A stretch of DNA of 11,331 nt from Firmicutes bacterium UBA5388. GTDB lineage: Bacteria > Bacillota > UBA4882 > UBA10575. The notes beneath the pieces are model-generated. The model worked only from the letters and a program-made list of their open reading frames with translations. It did not search any database and was not told the origin of the DNA. Below, piece after piece: positions 1 through 7,363 of the stretch (the stretch's first letter is position 1; each line of letters starts with the position of its first letter). The position numbers and the translations under genes are program-made. The stretch covers positions 3,296 through 14,626 of the forward strand of contig DHOO01000002.1 of assembly GCA_002409975.1 (NCBI GenBank), written 5' to 3'.

Positions 1-75
1 TTCATCCTTTCACGTGCCCCAGTAAAGCTGGGGTGGGGGACTACCTAGAACCAAATTGGTTTTAATAAAAACCGC

Positions 76-2358
76 TTATAAGTTAACTGCTACCAAATCA
101 CGGTCGATTTTGTTCATACAATTCTTTAGTTTGGTGGCAAGAATCGGATCTTCGAGCAAACAAGCGGCCCTAATCTGTCTTAAGAGATCGATCCCACGGC
201 GAAAAGCAGAGACCAAGTCACCTTCTTGTAAGTCGGAATAATTTAATAGTTCAAAAAAATCACAGCCTTGACTCCATCTATAAGCTAAAGGTGATAAACT
301 AGGGAAAAATATGGTCTCTCGTTCATCGACCCCATAACGGTAAATTAGATCTCTAATGATTTTTTTGATCGGTTTCTGATCAAAAGGTAACATACTTGGG
401 TTGGGAATCCTTTCGCCTTTGCGCGGTTCATAGTCAACAGCAACCATAATGGAGTTAATCTGATCTTCGTCCCATTCATGGAAGAGACCGGCAAAATAAA
501 ATTCGGTAATTAACAACTCCTGCGCATAAATTTGCGAAGCAAAATTTCCTCTTGGTAACAGCACACCATCCTTAAGATAATCCATCTCTTCTAAAATTGC
601 AGCTTTTGAGGCCAGATCTTCCTCAAATCGGCCAGCCACTTTCATCGAAGAAACCCTTTCTTCCAGCCCTAATTGCTCGCGGTAGAGATGCTCATAAAAC
701 TCGATTCTTTTGGCGCAACGATGCTGTTCATCAGGAGAACATCTTTTAGGACTAACCTCAGCCAAAGAACTTTTTAATTCTTCAATCTCTCTAGCCGCCG
801 CGGCTTTAGCTATCCTTCCTTTAATAAACCTTACTCTTCGCTCTCTCTTCCTTAAACGCTTTTGCGCTAAAGTTCTAGCCTGGGGACAAGAAAGACTGCC
901 CCACTCATTACATATAATATCTCGCAGCTGTCCTGATTCTAATTTAATTTTGGATAATCGTCTTTCTAAACGGAGTTTATCATTTCTGGCCTGAAAAGTA
1001 GCAAAGTTTTGGTTTAGAATTACTGAAATCTGTGGTCGCTGGTGACTCTTAAACAGGTTTAAAACCGAGTTATAACTTAGGTTAAATCTACTAATCAACT
1101 CTTCAATATCATTGGAGTCAGTACTGGGAAAATCCTCAACCCGGTAACGATCAAGATCAGCCAACACGTAAACAAAGCCTTGTTCATCAATTCCCCTCCG
1201 ACCGGCGCGGCCAGCCATTTGAAAATACTCTAGGGTAGTCAGAGGACGAAAAGATACCCCATCCCATTTGGTGGGGGCATCAAAGCAAACGCTCCGCACC
1301 GGATAATTGATCCCAACCGCAAAGGTCTCAGTGGCATACATCACCTTGACCAGGTTTTTCTCAAAAAGGAGCTCTACTAGTTCCTTGAGAGCAGGCAGAA
1401 GACCGGCATGATGGAAAGCAATCCCCCGCAGAAAGATTTTTTTTAGACGGTGAATCGTCTGCCAACCTTCAAGTTCATACTTGGCAATTACCTGATTGAT
1501 GACCTGCTCAACTTGGTCCTTTTCCTTTTCTGTTAAAAAGTTAATTTTATCACTTAATTCCAAGGCTTTAAATTCACATTGTTGACGGCTGAACACAAAG
1601 TAAAGACAAGGAAGACCCTGGCATTTATCTATATTGCGAACCAAATCAAGATGGCTGCAAATTCGCTTATGCCGTTCTCTGGCAAAAGCAGATTCTGCTT
1701 CTTCCTGTTTCTTTTTCTCCCAAGCTTTTTGTAGTTTCCTTAAAGTTGTCGCTCCAGTTAGCTGGTTGAAAACAAAATGTTCTAGTGGAACTATCCGATC
1801 TGTTTTTTGCACTACTTTGACCTGATGACCTTTAATCTCTTCAATCCAATCCGCTAATTCCCAAGCATTAGGGATCGTAGCGGAGAGCCCCAACATACGA
1901 ATCTCCGGGGGCATAAAGATAATCGATTCCTCCCAGACCGTACCTCTGCTTTCATCGGAAAGATAATGAATCTCATCGAAAATAACATGGGAGAGACCAA
2001 TCAGATCCTTTTTTTCCTGTTGGAGCATATTCCGGAAGATCTCTGTCGTCATAATCGTGACTTCGGCCTCGGAATTGATTACCACATCGCCGGTGATAAT
2101 TCCAACCTTTTCCTCCCCATACCACTCCTTGAATTCTTTATACTTCTGATTGGATAGAGCTTTAATCGGAGCAGTGTAAATAATCCTTTTTCCCTGATTA
2201 ATAGCATAAGCGATTAAATAATCCGCAATTAAGGTTTTCCCCACCCCCGTAGGAGCGGAGACCAACACCGAATAATCATCCAGTAGGTAATCGATGGCTT
2301 CTTTTTGGAAATCATCCAACAGATAATTTCGAAATCTAATCCCGGTTTCTTCCCACAT
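76..2358 (-). CDS. Ski2/HelY-like DEAD-box helicase with DSHCT domain
   Basis: A 760-residue superfamily 2 helicase, probably acting on RNA in the cytoplasm. Motif I is APTGVGKT (35-42), motif Ia TAPIKALSNQ (62-71), motif Ib TTEIFRNM (104-111), motif II DEIH (128-131), motif III SAT (159-161), motif V ATETFAVGINYP (342-353) and motif VI QMAGRAGRRG (380-389). A charged, helix-rich linker follows (about 455-570), with Cys540 and Cys548 spaced as in actinobacterial HelY. The end (about 575-757) resembles the DSHCT domain shared by Ski2, Mtr4 and HelY. The length is somewhat shorter than HelY (about 900). The ATG is well supported, with GAGGAG nine bases upstream. It lies last on the strand, 230 bases after the acetyltransferase gene and without a clear terminator between them. 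A role in RNA unwinding or turnover is inferred from the family; no partner exonuclease is visible. Confidence 0.93.
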   Translation of the reverse strand: MWEETGIRFRNYLLDDFQKEAIDYLLDDYSVLVSAPTGVGKTLIADYLIAYAINQGKRIIYTAPIKALSNQKYKEFKEWYGEEKVGIITGDVVINSEAEVTIMTTEIFRNMLQQEKKDLIGLSHVIFDEIHYLSDESRGTVWEESIIFMPPEIRMLGLSATIPNAWELADWIEEIKGHQVKVVQKTDRIVPLEHFVFNQLTGATTLRKLQKAWEKKKQEEAESAFARERHKRICSHLDLVRNIDKCQGLPCLYFVFSRQQCEFKALELSDKINFLTEKEKDQVEQVINQVIAKYELEGWQTIHRLKKIFLRGIAFHHAGLLPALKELVELLFEKNLVKVMYATETFAVGINYPVRSVCFDAPTKWDGVSFRPLTTLEYFQMAGRAGRRGIDEQGFVYVLADLDRYRVEDFPSTDSNDIEELISRFNLSYNSVLNLFKSHQRPQISVILNQNFATFQARNDKLRLERRLSKIKLESGQLRDIICNEWGSLSCPQARTLAQKRLRKRERRVRFIKGRIAKAAAAREIEELKSSLAEVSPKRCSPDEQHRCAKRIEFYEHLYREQLGLEERVSSMKVAGRFEEDLASKAAILEEMDYLKDGVLLPRGNFASQIYAQELLITEFYFAGLFHEWDEDQINSIMVAVDYEPRKGERIPNPSMLPFDQKPIKKIIRDLIYRYGVDERETIFFPSLSPLAYRWSQGCDFFELLNYSDLQEGDLVSAFRRGIDLLRQIRAACLLEDPILATKLKNCMNKIDRDLVAVNL

Positions 2359-2588
2359 ATATCCGTACTCCTCAATTTCTATTCCTATTAGTCATTTGAG
2401 GGAATTCCATAACTATTTTTGGCATCCATTTAACCGCAATATATAGTTTCGCCTTAATCAGGTAGTCGTTCACGCTGTCTATCGCCCGTACATGTGAAGT
2501 GATGTAAATCAGAGCTAGGCGCCTCGACAGCATAATAGATTTTTCTCGTGGTTAAATCTTAAGTTAATCAATTATGCAATTCCTTAAT

Positions 2589-3074
2589 TTATATTGCCCA
2601 CTCGTTCAAAACATCGCTATTCGTTTCTAAGATAACAGCAATCTCATCACAATTAGGGAATTTGGGGCAATTGATACATTCTTTCCAGACTTTCGTAGAT
2701 AAAGTCTCCTTTGGTATCTCTTTAAATCCACACTTGATAAAGAAATCCTTCTGATAGGTAAGGGCAAAAACTCGGGGTATCCCTAGTTTCCCCGCTTCCT
2801 CAATCAGTTTACCCACTATTTGATGGCCGATTCCTCTTCCCACCGCCTCTTCCACAACGGCCAACGCTCTAATCTCCGCCAGATCTTCCCAGATAATATG
2901 TAATCCGCCGGTCCCTAGGAAAACGCCGTTCTCTTCCACCACTATAAACTCGCGGAGAAACTCATAAAGCATACTCCGAGAACGGGCCAGCATTAACCCC
3001 TTCTGGGCATAATGATTAATTAAAGCATGAATATTTTCCACATCTGCTACTTTAGCCTTACGGAGATTGATCAT
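2589..3074 (-). CDS. GNAT-family N-acetyltransferase, possibly short ArgA-like
   Basis: A 161-residue single-domain GNAT protein that should transfer acetyl from acetyl-CoA to an amine. The fold signature is clear: beta4 with AEIRALAV (66-73), the pyrophosphate loop GRGIGHQ (79-85), and motif B around LTYQKDFFIKCGF (105-117). The N-terminus (LRKAKVADVENIHALI) and the C-terminal Cys cluster (Cys133, Cys136, Cys142) resemble the short single-domain N-acetylglutamate synthases (ArgA of the mycobacterial type). That would place it at the first step of arginine synthesis, but the substrate is an inference and no arg genes are nearby. The ATG fits the family N-terminus, yet it has only a poorly spaced AAGG 16 bases upstream. 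A perfect AAGAAGGAGG lies about 50 bases upstream instead, nine bases from an in-frame ATA. The gene is preceded by an unusual structured leader and separated from hydA by a terminator, so it is probably transcribed on its own. Confidence 0.88.
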   Translation of the reverse strand: MINLRKAKVADVENIHALINHYAQKGLMLARSRSMLYEFLREFIVVEENGVFLGTGGLHIIWEDLAEIRALAVVEEAVGRGIGHQIVGKLIEEAGKLGIPRVFALTYQKDFFIKCGFKEIPKETLSTKVWKECINCPKFPNCDEIAVILETNSDVLNEWAI

Positions 3075-3099
3075 GGTTTTTAGGGCACATCCTTTCGAG

Positions 3100-3114
3100 A
3101 CAATATATCTCTTT
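3100..3114. repeat. 15-bp direct repeat, copy 1
   Basis: The sequence ACAATATATCTCTTT on the plus strand is identical to the copy at 3363-3377. The bases on either side differ between copies. This copy lies just upstream of the acetyltransferase start, while the other lies upstream of its candidate -35 element. The pair could be a regulator site or leftover repeat; the match is too AT-rich to be sure it is not chance. Confidence 0.45.
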
Positions 3115-3135
3115 ATATTCGGCGTCCTCCTTCTT
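3114..3135 (-). promoter_or_regulatory. Orphan strong Shine-Dalgarno with in-frame ATA
   Basis: On the minus strand AAGAAGGAGGAC (3135-3124) is an ideal ribosome binding site, but no ATG, GTG or TTG follows at usable distance. Nine bases after AGGAGG comes ATA (3116-3114). It is in frame with the acetyltransferase ATG at 3074, with no stop between. Initiation here would add 14 residues. This could be a decayed ATG start, a rare non-standard start, or a site for a leader peptide that has been lost. It bears directly on which start the acetyltransferase uses. Confidence 0.35.
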
Positions 3136-3181
3136 AATCCTTGTTGGTTAACAGATGTTTATAGAAGAAGACAGGCTTTTC

Positions 3182-3199
3182 TTCTATTCTATTCTATTC
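3182..3199. repeat. TTCTA pentanucleotide tandem repeat in hairpin loop
   Basis: The plus strand has 3.6 perfect copies of TTCTA over 18 bases. The run exactly fills the loop between the inverted arms GGCTTTTC (3174-3181) and GAAAAGCC (3200-3207). Short tandem repeats of this kind can change copy number by slippage, which here would alter loop length rather than a reading frame. Confidence 0.6.
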
Positions 3200-3317
3200 G
3201 AAAAGCCGCTCCCAACTTTTCAACGAAATTAAATTCCCTGGGTAAAGTCACGGCTTTTAGGAAATACTTTTTTGTGATCTAAGAGGTTTACATAATCCCA
3301 TAGGTATCTATTTAACC

Positions 3318-3346
3318 ATTATAATGGCTAATTGCGTTGTCCCCAA
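3318..3346 (-). promoter_or_regulatory. Candidate sigma-A promoter for the acetyltransferase gene
   Basis: Read on the minus strand there is TTGGGG, a 17-base spacer and a perfect TATAAT. The -35 matches only three of six consensus positions, while the -10 and the spacing are ideal. The -10 lies inside a 12-bp palindrome, CCATTATAATGG (3316-3327). Transcription would start near 3311 and leave a leader of roughly 235 nt before the ATG. The site lies downstream of the hyd terminator, which makes independent transcription sensible. Confidence 0.5.
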
Positions 3347-3362
3347 ATTCAACTATCACGCC

Positions 3363-3377
3363 ACAATATATCTCTTT
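3363..3377. repeat. 15-bp direct repeat, copy 2
   Basis: Second exact copy of ACAATATATCTCTTT, 263 bases from the first. It sits just upstream of the candidate -35 element of the acetyltransferase promoter and downstream of the hydA terminator. Confidence 0.45.
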
Positions 3378-3400
3378 TACTGGTTCCGGATTAGTCCGCT

Positions 3401-3448
3401 AAATTAAAAAAGCCTCTTCCGGATTTAAACAACCGGAAAGAGGCTTTT
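3401..3448 (-). terminator. Intrinsic terminator of the hydrogenase operon
   Basis: On the minus strand the arms AAAAGCCTCTTTCCGG and CCGGAAGAGGCTTTT flank a 10-base loop. They pair over 15 bp with a single bulged base. The stem is followed by a T-rich tract (TTTTTTAATTT). The hairpin begins eight bases after the hydA stop codon, so it closes the hyd transcript. The symmetric arms could also slow transcription arriving from the other side, although no plus-strand gene is seen. Confidence 0.92.
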
Positions 3449-3455
3449 CCTTTAA

Positions 3456-5474
3456 TTAATCTTCTTTCAACTTCGTCAGAATCTTCTCTTTGAAGACGGT
3501 TTCCGCCTGGTCGGGAGTAACCCCATTGATAATCTCATTGTTCACTTTGATCGAAGGACTCTGTTCGCAACCTTCCAAACAGAAGGTGGCATGGAGATTA
3601 ATCTTCTCTCTAACCTTTGCTTCGTCGGCTTGGGTCATGAATTTTTTTAAGGTATCATAAGAACCTTTTAGATAACAACAAGTTCCCACACAGACCGCAA
3701 TATCTACTTTATCTGGCTGTTTACTGGTTAATAACTGAATATCCTCTCCAATAATCCGCCCCCGATTCGCATAAGCCGTATGCAACGCTTCATGGGCTTG
3801 TTCGCTATTGGGTTTCTCCAACCACTGGTCATAAAACTTGGTGACCACCGGGTTGTCCTGAGATTTACGAAGTTGAGAGAGTTTATCGGCATTATAAATC
3901 CCTTTTGCCCTCTTCTTCTTCGTCTCCATACTGGGGGAGATTGGTTGCCCTGCTCCACCAATACAGCCGCCGGGACAAGCCATTACCTCGATAATATGGT
4001 AGTCCGCTTTACCTTCCTTAATTTTATTAAGAAGGGCCTTGGCATTTCCCAAACCATGAACAACCGCTACTTTAATCTCTTGTCCAGCGATCTCCACTTT
4101 TGCTTCTTTAAGATGCTTAAACCCCCGGACCTCCTCAAAGTTGATCTGATCAATCGGTTCTCCCGTGACAAACTCATGAGCCGCACGGAGAACCGCTTCC
4201 GCTACGCCGCCAGTCGCTCCAAAGAGCACCCCGGCGCCACTGGTAAACCCGAAGGGAGTATCAAAGGACTCGATGTCAAGCTGTTCAAAAACCAATCCCG
4301 CCTCGCGGATCATCCTGGCCAGTTCTTGAGTGGTCAACACCAGATCTACATCCTGAACCCCATCAGTGGAGAAGTGGGGAAGACTGGCTTCAAATTTCTT
4401 AGCGGTACAAGGCATAATCGAAACTACAATGATATCTTCAGGTTTTTTCCCCAAGTCTGCCGCCCAGTGTTTTTTAATCAACGAGCCAAACATCTGCTGG
4501 GGCGAACGGCAGGAAGAAAGATTTTTCAAAAACTCCGCCTCATTATGCTCGGCAAACTTGACCCACGCCGGACAACAAGAAGTAAACTGGGGTAATTTTT
4601 CCCCCTGCTGTAAACGGCTAATAAACTCATTAGTCTCTTCAATCACTGTTAAGTCGGCAGTAATACAAGTATCAAATACTTTGTCAAAACCTAATCGTTT
4701 TAGAGCGGAAACTACTTTACCGGTAACAATCTCTCCGGCAGGTAACCCAAACTCTTCGCCTAAAGCGACCCGCACCGCCGGCGCCACCTGCACGACCACC
4801 ATTTTTTCCGGATTATTAATCGCGGCCCAAGCTTTATCAGTCTCATCCTTAACGACCAAAGCGCCGGTCGGACAGACCGCGCTGCACTGTCCACAGTTGA
4901 CACATTCCACCTCTGATAGTTGTTTGTTAAAAGCAGGCGCTACCGTAGCTTTAGAACCACGACCGGTAAAATCCAGAGCACCGATCCCTTGGACCTCGGA
5001 ACACATGCGGACACAATCCCCACAGAGAATACACTTGTTAGGATCGCGGACAATCGACGGGCTGGACTGATCCAAAGGTAGCTTAATGTCGCGCTCCCCA
5101 AAACGGATTTTCTTGACGCCAAAACGATTGGCTAGCTCTTGTAGTTTACAACTGCCGTTCCGATCGCAGGTAGTGCATTCCCGCTCATGATTGGCCAGTA
5201 ACAGTTCCAACACGGTCCGGCGCACTCTCTGCACCCGTGGACTATTCGTCAGAATCTTCATCCCCGGCGTCGGCGGGGTGGAACAAGAGGCCATAATCCC
5301 CCGACCCTCAATCTCCACCACACACATCCGACAAGCCCCATAAAGGCTAAGTTCGGAATGATAACAGAAGGTCGGAAGCTCAATCCCAATTTTCCTGGTT
5401 AACTCCAAAATATTCTTTTCACCATTCAACTCTACCACTTGGTTGTCAATGAGCACCGTGTTTTTTTGTTCCAT
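3456..5474 (-). CDS. hydA: Bifurcating-type [FeFe] hydrogenase catalytic subunit HydA
   Basis: This 672-residue cytoplasmic subunit carries the H-cluster and makes H2. In order it has a [2Fe-2S] domain (Cys37, 48, 51, 64), a His-ligated [4Fe-4S] motif (His96, Cys100, 103, 109), two [4Fe-4S] clusters (Cys148/151/154/158 and Cys191/194/197/201), and the H-cluster domain. That domain shows TSCCPAW (298-304), MPCTAKK (354-360) and MACPGGCIGGAGQP (498-511). By comparison with clostridial CpI, Cys301, 356, 500 and 504 are ligands, Cys300 is the proton-transfer residue, and Met354 and Met498 are retained, so the enzyme should be fully active. A thioredoxin-like [2Fe-2S] domain closes the protein (Cys595, 600, 632, 636). 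It starts two bases after hydB, with the AAGGAGGGG site inside the hydB end. With HydB and HydC it forms the NADH- and ferredoxin-linked complex. Maturases HydEFG are not in the window. Confidence 0.97.
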   Translation of the reverse strand: MEQKNTVLIDNQVVELNGEKNILELTRKIGIELPTFCYHSELSLYGACRMCVVEIEGRGIMASCSTPPTPGMKILTNSPRVQRVRRTVLELLLANHERECTTCDRNGSCKLQELANRFGVKKIRFGERDIKLPLDQSSPSIVRDPNKCILCGDCVRMCSEVQGIGALDFTGRGSKATVAPAFNKQLSEVECVNCGQCSAVCPTGALVVKDETDKAWAAINNPEKMVVVQVAPAVRVALGEEFGLPAGEIVTGKVVSALKRLGFDKVFDTCITADLTVIEETNEFISRLQQGEKLPQFTSCCPAWVKFAEHNEAEFLKNLSSCRSPQQMFGSLIKKHWAADLGKKPEDIIVVSIMPCTAKKFEASLPHFSTDGVQDVDLVLTTQELARMIREAGLVFEQLDIESFDTPFGFTSGAGVLFGATGGVAEAVLRAAHEFVTGEPIDQINFEEVRGFKHLKEAKVEIAGQEIKVAVVHGLGNAKALLNKIKEGKADYHIIEVMACPGGCIGGAGQPISPSMETKKKRAKGIYNADKLSQLRKSQDNPVVTKFYDQWLEKPNSEQAHEALHTAYANRGRIIGEDIQLLTSKQPDKVDIAVCVGTCCYLKGSYDTLKKFMTQADEAKVREKINLHATFCLEGCEQSPSIKVNNEIINGVTPDQAETVFKEKILTKLKED

Positions 5475-5476
5475 TC

Positions 5477-7363
5477 TTACCCCTCCTTAATCGCCTTAAA
5501 CGGACAATTACTGACACAAGCTCCACATTTGATACATTTCTCCTGATCAATGGTGAATGGTTTTTTAATCTCCCCACTAATCGCCTGGACCGGACATGTC
5601 CGCGCGCACTTACTACACCCTTTGCACTTGTCGGGATCAATTTGATATCCTTTCAGGGCCGAACAGACACCGGCCGGACACTTCTTATCGACCACATGGG
5701 CAATATACTCATCTTTAAAGTATTTAAGCATTGTTAAGACAGGGTTCGGCGCTGTTTTTCCTAAACCGCAGAGCGAACCGTCCCGCACCGCCTCCGCCAG
5801 ATCCTGGAGCAATTCCACATCATCGGGCCGGCCTTCCCCGTCAACCGCCCGCTGGAGAATCTCCAGCATCCGCTTGGTCCCCTCCCGGCAAGGAACACAT
5901 TTACCGCAGGATTCATTCTGCGTAAAATTCATAAAGAAACGGGCTACTTCCACCATACAAGTATCTTCATCCATGACCACCAGTCCACCGGAACCAATCA
6001 TGGCGCCGGCCGATAGTAATGAATCATAATCCAATTTAAGATCTAAATGTTCCTCGGTTAAACAACCGCCCGATGGTCCGCCGATCTGCACCGCTTTAAA
6101 CTTCTTTCCTCCACGGAGGCCTCCGCCAATCTCAAAAACCACTTGGCGCAGAGTAACCCCCATGGGGACTTCAATCAGACCCGTATTCGCCACTTGTCCG
6201 GTGATGGCAAAAGTTTTAGTTCCTGAACTCTTCTCTGTGCCCTGCCCCTTAAACCAAGCCGCGCCTTTAACGATAATTTTGGCAACATTAGCAAAGGTTT
6301 CCACATTATTAATCAGCGTGGGTTTACCCCAGAGTCCGGATTGGGCGGGAAACGGCGGTTTGGGACTGGGCATCCCCCTCTTCCCTTCGATGGAAGCAAG
6401 GAGAGCTGTTTCTTCCCCGCAGACAAAGGCCCCGGCGCCTTCTTTAATTTTGACCTCAAAATTGAAGCCCGTCCCCAAGATGTTTTGGCCTAATAACCCA
6501 TATTGCTTTGCGGACTCAATCGCCACTTTCAGTCGTTTAACCGCTAAAGGATATTCAGCCCGCACATAGATGTAACCTTCATCAGCGCCAATCGCATAAC
6601 CGGCGATCGCCATTCCCTCGAGCACCTTATGGGGATCTCCCTCCATCAGACTACGGTCCATAAATGCTCCGGGGTCGCCTTCATCACCATTACAAACCAC
6701 ATATTTTTTCACGCTTTTTTCGATCCTGGTGAACTCCCACTTCCGTCCGGTGGGAAACCCGCCTCCTCCTCTTCCTCGTAAACCGGAGGCGAGGATCTCC
6801 TGACAGACTTCTTCCGGAGTCATCTCCGTTAAAACTCGCATTAATCCCTGATAACCTTCATCCACAATATATTCCCGGATATCTTCCGGATCAATCACCC
6901 CGCAATGGGCGAGCGCTGTTCTATTCTGATGATGGTAAAAAGGGATCTGCTGTTCTTCCGCATAAACCTCACCCGTCACCGGATGCCGATAAAGGAGGCG
7001 CTCCACTGGTTTTCCGTTTGTCAGTAAGGCTTCCACGATCTCAGGGGCATCTTCCGTTTTAACTTTGATATAAAGGACTCCGGAAGGCTCCAAGCGAACT
7101 AACGGTCCCATCTCGCAAAAACCATGACAACCGCTTTTTACCACCGAGACTCCTGTTTTCTCATCTTCTTCCAACAGTAAATCAACGGTAATATATTCTC
7201 CCCGCGCTTCTACTTCCTTCTTTAAAGCTTGATACACGTCTAAAGAACCATTAGCCACACAACCGGTGCCGGCGCAGACTAAGATCCGGGCTTTTTCCCG
7301 TTTAAAACCCTTACTCCACTCTTCTTTCCATTGCAACAACCGGTCTTTCGCCTGATTATTCAT
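5477..7363 (-). CDS. hydB: Hydrogenase flavoprotein subunit HydB (NuoF-like)
   Basis: This 628-residue subunit binds FMN and NAD(H) and is the likely site where electrons from NADH and ferredoxin are split or merged. The N-terminus is a thioredoxin-like [2Fe-2S] domain (Cys30, 35, 79, 83). The NuoF core follows with GRGGGGFPTGRKWEF (197-211) for FMN and GAGAFVCGEETALL (309-322). The NuoF [4Fe-4S] ligands are Cys486, 489, 492 and 532. A KCPAGVC segment (561-567) may be the zinc site described for Thermotoga HydB. Two ferredoxin-type [4Fe-4S] motifs end the protein (Cys580/583/586/590 and Cys610/613/616/620). The extra N- and C-terminal domains separate it from complex I NuoF and match HydB/HndC. 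Its ATG overlaps the hydC stop by eight bases behind a GGGGGAGG site, which favours coupled translation. Confidence 0.97.
   Translation of the reverse strand: MNNQAKDRLLQWKEEWSKGFKREKARILVCAGTGCVANGSLDVYQALKKEVEARGEYITVDLLLEEDEKTGVSVVKSGCHGFCEMGPLVRLEPSGVLYIKVKTEDAPEIVEALLTNGKPVERLLYRHPVTGEVYAEEQQIPFYHHQNRTALAHCGVIDPEDIREYIVDEGYQGLMRVLTEMTPEEVCQEILASGLRGRGGGGFPTGRKWEFTRIEKSVKKYVVCNGDEGDPGAFMDRSLMEGDPHKVLEGMAIAGYAIGADEGYIYVRAEYPLAVKRLKVAIESAKQYGLLGQNILGTGFNFEVKIKEGAGAFVCGEETALLASIEGKRGMPSPKPPFPAQSGLWGKPTLINNVETFANVAKIIVKGAAWFKGQGTEKSSGTKTFAITGQVANTGLIEVPMGVTLRQVVFEIGGGLRGGKKFKAVQIGGPSGGCLTEEHLDLKLDYDSLLSAGAMIGSGGLVVMDEDTCMVEVARFFMNFTQNESCGKCVPCREGTKRMLEILQRAVDGEGRPDDVELLQDLAEAVRDGSLCGLGKTAPNPVLTMLKYFKDEYIAHVVDKKCPAGVCSALKGYQIDPDKCKGCSKCARTCPVQAISGEIKKPFTIDQEKCIKCGACVSNCPFKAIKEG

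Larger units (their letters stand above)
3075..3317 (-). other. Structured 5' leader of the acetyltransferase gene
   Basis: This non-coding stretch lies between the candidate promoter and the acetyltransferase start. Read as minus-strand RNA it holds three matching segments: AAAAGCCG (3258-3251), CGGCUUUUC (3208-3200) and GAAAAGCC (3181-3174). The middle one can pair with either neighbour, giving an 8-bp stem in each case, so the two hairpins exclude each other. The later hairpin is followed by a pyrimidine-rich but not pure U tract. An orphan Shine-Dalgarno sequence follows near 3126-3131. The arrangement looks like an attenuator or riboswitch expression platform. I do not recognise a known RNA family, and no long reading frame on either strand is convincing here. 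Function is inference only. Confidence 0.35.

Noticed and set aside
2493..2508. TGTGAAGTGATGTAAA as a second Rex box before the helicase
   Set aside because: Only the left half fits; the right half differs from TTCACA at three of six positions.
3067..3282. 71-codon plus-strand frame starting with TTG in the acetyltransferase leader
   Set aside because: It begins inside the acetyltransferase start, has only a weak ribosome site, encodes no recognisable motif, and runs through the hairpin and pentamer repeat.
3780..5070. Long plus-strand frames of 271 and 234 codons opposite hydA
   Set aside because: They lie wholly antisense to a gene with complete cofactor motifs, overlap each other in different frames, and show no family resemblance or ribosome site.
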